This document shows positions 21,807-24,019 of a DNA stretch of 24,019 nucleotides, piece after piece. Position numbers and translations under genes: made by a program. The DNA lies in IMG/VR virus record IMGVR_UViG_3300046501_000161, positions 1 through 24,019 of that record. One strand, written 5' to 3'. The notes under the pieces are model-generated. The model searched no databases, was not told the DNA's origin, and worked only from the letters and a program-made list of their open reading frames with translations. Within the stretch, counting starts at the first letter, position 1, and each line of letters starts with the position of its first letter. Origin of the DNA: a virus.

Positions 21807-22253
21807 TCAGCGGGCAAGGTGTGCGATTACGAGATCGTGAACTGCGCTGACGTCATCGTCAGTGAAGCCGAGCAGCTCCCGAGCTGCGTACTGCGCGTCT
21901 TTGCCACCTTTCTGCGCGCGATCACGGAGACCCAGTTGGTGGACGCGAGCAATTCGCTCTACCTCACCGACAAATCCAACCACTGCGCTGTTCGCGGTCG
22001 CTGCGGATTTGAGATAGCGAGCGGTACGCAGCTTGCTGAACATCGTGCGCCGGATCCGGCCCGCCTTTTGACGCAGCTGCGGTTTGCGCTTGGCAAACGG
22101 CGTTCCGTCTGGGTTCAACTGGTCGGCAATTCGCTTGCGTTGACGGGGTTGTAGTTCCTTGGCAATTGCCCGTGCAAGTTCGCGCCGTGCGCTCGGTTCA
22201 AGCTGGGATATCAGCCCGCCGAGCTCGGCTTCCATCGGGGCAAGGCCGCTCAA
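21807..22253 (-). CDS. S: Tail completion protein gpS (virion morphogenesis)
   Basis: A 148-residue protein of the P2 gpS family, required for joining tail and head. Visible family parts are PMEAELGGLISQLEPSARRELARAIA, the basic RIADQLNPDGTPFAKRK segment, and the RTARYLKSAATANSAVVGFVGEVERIARVHQLG core, quoted in pieces. I take TTG at 22253, which overlaps the stop of R as TTGA and gives a start like that of related proteins. An ATG at 22292 lies inside R, and the ATG at codon 10 of the chosen frame is the other option. Confidence 0.88.
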   Translation of the reverse strand: MSGLAPMEAELGGLISQLEPSARRELARAIAKELQPRQRKRIADQLNPDGTPFAKRKPQLRQKAGRIRRTMFSKLRTARYLKSAATANSAVVGFVGEVERIARVHQLGLRDRAQKGGKDAQYAARELLGFTDDDVSAVHDLVIAHLAR

Positions 22254-22720
22254 ACTGGCGACTCGCTTCGTCCAGGTATTACCAGCTCCCAACTCTCAAC
22301 GTCTGAATATGGATCCACAGGCGGCTCATCGAGATGCTGAACGGTGCGGGTGCCGTTTTGCGGATTGTCTGTGACAACAACGCGCTCGGTGAGCCGCAGT
22401 TTGATCGAGATGTCTGCCGTCTTGTTGTTCAGGATCTCCGCTTCAAATGAGAAGCCGTCGCGCATCTTCTCGCGGTTCAACATCATGTCGGGTTGATTTA
22501 CTTTGAGCCAACCAAGAATCGGCACCATCAGTGTGTCGGGGTGACCGGCATAGTCTGTGACGATGGCGTTCAGGATGTATTGGTATTCGAACGACAGCGT
22601 GTTTGATGCCGTAGCAATGATGTTCCCTTCATCCAGAAAGATATGCAGATTGTCCGGGTCACGTTTTAACTGCGGGACTGCTGTCCTTAGAAGGGCTCGT
22701 AGGCTGTCAGGCTTGTTCAT
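22250..22720 (-). CDS. R: Tail completion protein gpR
   Basis: A 156-residue protein of the P2 gpR family. It starts MNKPDSLRALLRTAVPQL and carries the typical SFEYQYILNAIVTDYAGH and ILGWLKVNQPDMMLN stretches. It is needed to finish the tail for head joining. The ATG at 22720 overlaps the stop of the zinc-finger gene upstream (ATGA); six residues upstream another ATG exists within that gene and is rejected. Confidence 0.94.
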   Translation of the reverse strand: MNKPDSLRALLRTAVPQLKRDPDNLHIFLDEGNIIATASNTLSFEYQYILNAIVTDYAGHPDTLMVPILGWLKVNQPDMMLNREKMRDGFSFEAEILNNKTADISIKLRLTERVVVTDNPQNGTRTVQHLDEPPVDPYSDVESWELVIPGRSESPV

Positions 22721-22920
22721 TCCCGCGCTCCTTGGCAATCAGTGCAACGCTGGCAGCCGGGCGCGGCGTCACGCCGGGCTTGAGGGATTGGGTCATCGCA
22801 GTCAACGCAATGAGTCGCGCTCGGCGTCAGCACAGGTGGATTCGCTGCAAAATGGCGGGCCAGCGCCTCATCACGTTGACGTTGTTCGAGGCCCTGCGCG
22901 CGGTCTTGAGGTGTGGTCAT
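22717..22920 (-). CDS. DksA/TraR-like small zinc-finger protein
   Basis: A 67-residue protein with a C-terminal four-cysteine finger (C38, C41, C59, C62; CVDC...CTDC) and helices rich in Gln, Arg and Glu before it, the pattern of phage TraR/DksA proteins. Members of the family bind the secondary channel of RNA polymerase and mimic DksA with ppGpp. The acidic coiled-coil tip usually carrying DxxDxA is not clearly present, so activity is uncertain. The ATG at 22920 overlaps the LysC stop (ATGA). It sits between lysis and tail completion genes. Confidence 0.82.
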   Translation of the reverse strand: MTTPQDRAQGLEQRQRDEALARHFAANPPVLTPSATHCVDCDDPIPQARRDAAPGCQRCTDCQGARE

Positions 22921-23201
22921 GGATGCTTCCGTTCGTTCTTGGCTTTGTCGGCTTTCAGTTGGCAGTCGAGGATCATGTCTACCTGTGCGGCACATGCCGC
23001 CCAGGCTTCCTCAACCTCTTCAGGGACGAGCAGGAGCTCGCCGTTGTTCGTCGGATGGCTCGCTGGCAATCGGCATGCTGTTACGCGCGGACACCCAAGC
23101 TCGGTACTGTCCGGCGCCGACGATTTCGGGGCGGGTACGCATGCTGATAGCAGCAGCAGGCAGCTCAGCAGCAACCCAGTCGCGGAAGTTTTTGTTTTCA
23201 C
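22917..23201 (-). CDS. lysC: Outer-membrane spanin, LysC/Rz1-like lipoprotein
   Basis: A 94-residue lipoprotein: signal MKTKTSATGLLLSCLLLLSAC with lipobox LSAC, cysteine 21 being the lipidated residue. The mature part is proline-rich at first (VPAPKSSAP) and then helical. Together with the inner-membrane spanin it fuses the two membranes in the last step of lysis. Its first 182 bases lie inside the lysB frame, an overlap typical of Rz/Rz1 pairs. The C-terminal helix is longer than in lambda Rz1. Confidence 0.88.
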   Translation of the reverse strand: MKTKTSATGLLLSCLLLLSACVPAPKSSAPDSTELGCPRVTACRLPASHPTNNGELLLVPEEVEEAWAACAAQVDMILDCQLKADKAKNERKHP

Positions 23202-23475
23202 GGGTTAGCCTCTCGAACAATTCTTTGCTCTGCTGATTGCTGCTGCGAAGGTCGGCGAGCAGATCGCGTAACCCCGCGCTCGCCCGGTCTCGGTCTGCGG
23301 CGTTTTCTTGAATCGCTTTCAACTGTTGATCTACTCGATCGGCTCGGTTGTTCGCCTCGACCAACTGTGCGGACACATGCGAAGCCTCGGCGGATTTGAT
23401 TCGGTATTGCTGCACCCCTACCAAAGCCATGCATGCAACCAAGGCCAAGGCGAGCGGACTGCTGAGCGATGGCAT
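23020..23475 (-). CDS. lysB: Inner-membrane spanin, LysB/Rz-like
   Basis: A 151-residue protein. An N-terminal membrane anchor (LALALVACMALVGV) is followed by a long coiled coil (AEASHVSAQLVEANNRADRV through NKNFRDWVAAELP), the form of i-spanins. The C-terminal part of the frame is shaped by the overlap with lysC. The ATG at 23475 is preceded by GAGG at a spacing of about 7. It lies downstream of the endolysin gene as in P2-like lysis cassettes. Confidence 0.9.
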   Translation of the reverse strand: MPSLSSPLALALVACMALVGVQQYRIKSAEASHVSAQLVEANNRADRVDQQLKAIQENAADRDRASAGLRDLLADLRSSNQQSKELFERLTRENKNFRDWVAAELPAAAISMRTRPEIVGAGQYRAWVSARNSMPIASEPSDEQRRAPARP

Positions 23476-23484
23476 GCGCGTACC

Positions 23485-23712
23485 TCAGTGAGTTGTTTTC
23501 TGCGGCACTGAGCGGTAAAGCCCAGCCGCTGCCAGATCGCGATCGGAAAGCTTTTCAAGTCCGCATGCAGTGATGATTATTCGTTTGCCGGGGTGCAGTT
23601 CGGTGACTGCATTGGCCAACCAGCGCATGAACTCCTGCTTGGCTTCCTCAGTGGTGTCCTCTGGCAGACACAGGATGTCGCCGTCATTGATCTGAAGGTG
23701 ATCGATCTTCAT
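23485..23712 (-). CDS. Unknown small protein in the lysis cassette
   Basis: A 75-residue protein with the pattern MKIDHLQINDGDILCLP, then EEAKQEFMRWLANAV and GKRIIITACGLEKLS. I do not know its function; the alternation of strands and helices suggests a compact alpha/beta domain, and the CLPxDxxEEA region recurs in small phage proteins. Its ATG overlaps the endolysin stop (ATGA) and it precedes lysB by 9 bases, so it is made with the lysis proteins. A reading from a more upstream start is rejected because it would lie in the endolysin gene. Confidence 0.75.
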   Translation of the reverse strand: MKIDHLQINDGDILCLPEDTTEEAKQEFMRWLANAVTELHPGKRIIITACGLEKLSDRDLAAAGLYRSVPQKTTH

Positions 23713-24019
23713 GCGGCCAGCCTCTCGAAACGCTCGTAGGCCTGAGCGAGCTTGGCGTCGTAGAGGTTTTCCTTGTAGGCCGGGCCGTTGTAGAGCTTGG
23801 CGAACTCGGCCCATTTGCGGGCTTTCAACGACTTGTGTAGCGCTGGATCTGCTGCGATGAAGGCGACGAAAGCGTCGAGCTGCGCACCTTCACTTTCACT
23901 CATCTTCTCGACGAATTGAGCGGCGCTGCCGTAGTCCAGGCTCTCCCAGTGGTAACCCATGATCTGAAACAGGCCCCAGCTGCAAGCCTCGTAGGCGATA
24001 TCAGCGAAAGCGTCACCGA
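23709..24019 (-). CDS. Endolysin, N-acetylmuramidase type (5' end outside window)
   Basis: Only the last 103 residues or so are in the window. The frame is open to the right edge and reads ACSWGLFQIMGYHWESLDY, the glycoside hydrolase-like motif of phage N-acetylmuramidases (DUF3380 family), followed by helical C-terminal sequence (AQFVEKMSESEGAQLDAF, KARKWAEFAKLYNGP). The catalytic glutamate and any N-terminal cell-wall-binding domain would be upstream of the visible part. It cleaves peptidoglycan to release progeny, acting before the spanins encoded next to it. Confidence 0.9.
   Translation of the reverse strand, partial: GDAFADIAYEACSWGLFQIMGYHWESLDYGSAAQFVEKMSESEGAQLDAFVAFIAADPALHKSLKARKWAEFAKLYNGPAYKENLYDAKLAQAYERFERLAA

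Overview
The window is one end of an integrated, temperate P2-like (Peduovirus-type) myovirus, probably in a Pseudomonas chromosome. The phage identity rests on a near-complete P2 tail gene order read on the minus strand (R, S, V, W, J, I, H, FI, FII, E/E', T, U, D), an Ogr-type late activator, spanins and a tyrosine integrase. The host genus is an inference from the tRNA-Thr sequence, the high GC content and the general look of the proteins; no database search was possible.

Layout. Bases 56-101 are the 3' part of a tRNA-Thr(UGU) gene on the minus strand, cut off at the anticodon loop: this is one attachment site, and bases 1-55 are flanking chromosome. Next comes a two-gene cassette (199-795) of unknown function with a good LexA (SOS) box in front of it. 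The early operon (886-7775, minus strand) runs leftward from a near-consensus sigma70 promoter at 7827-7855. In order of transcription it encodes a ribbon-helix-helix-like protein, a CII/YmfL-like regulator, the Ogr-like activator, a zinc-finger/Toprim/P-loop primase-helicase, a small unknown protein, an HTH protein, a second ATPase domain related to that of the primase but lacking the P-loop lysine, two small DUF proteins and the integrase. The P2 rolling-circle initiator gpA is absent from this window.

A rightward unit (7849-9436) encodes the HTH repressor, a single-pass membrane protein that shares a short motif with the repressor's C-terminus, and a small exported protein. Three direct repeats, 31-32 bp apart, lie across the early promoter and the start of the repressor gene and are the likely operators. 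This unit converges with the late genes; the stop codons of 9035-9436 and D share the sequence TTAA.

The late region (9433-24019, minus strand) encodes lysis and tail functions. From the right edge it holds a partial endolysin, a small unknown protein, nested spanins, a DksA/TraR-like zinc finger, tail completion proteins R and S, baseplate V/W/J/I, the tail fibre and its probable assembly protein, a com/adenine-methyltransferase pair, then sheath, tube, E/E' with a -1 frameshift, tape measure, U and D. The capsid genes should lie to the right. A 63-nt element with two palindromes occurs just upstream of both FI and V, where P2 has its PF and PV late promoters, and is proposed to be the Ogr-responsive promoter.

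Points most worth attention: the ATPase-dead primase paralogue, the SOS cassette beside att, the motif shared by the repressor and the membrane protein, the repeated late-promoter element with a possibly leaderless V, and the com-methyltransferase overlap.
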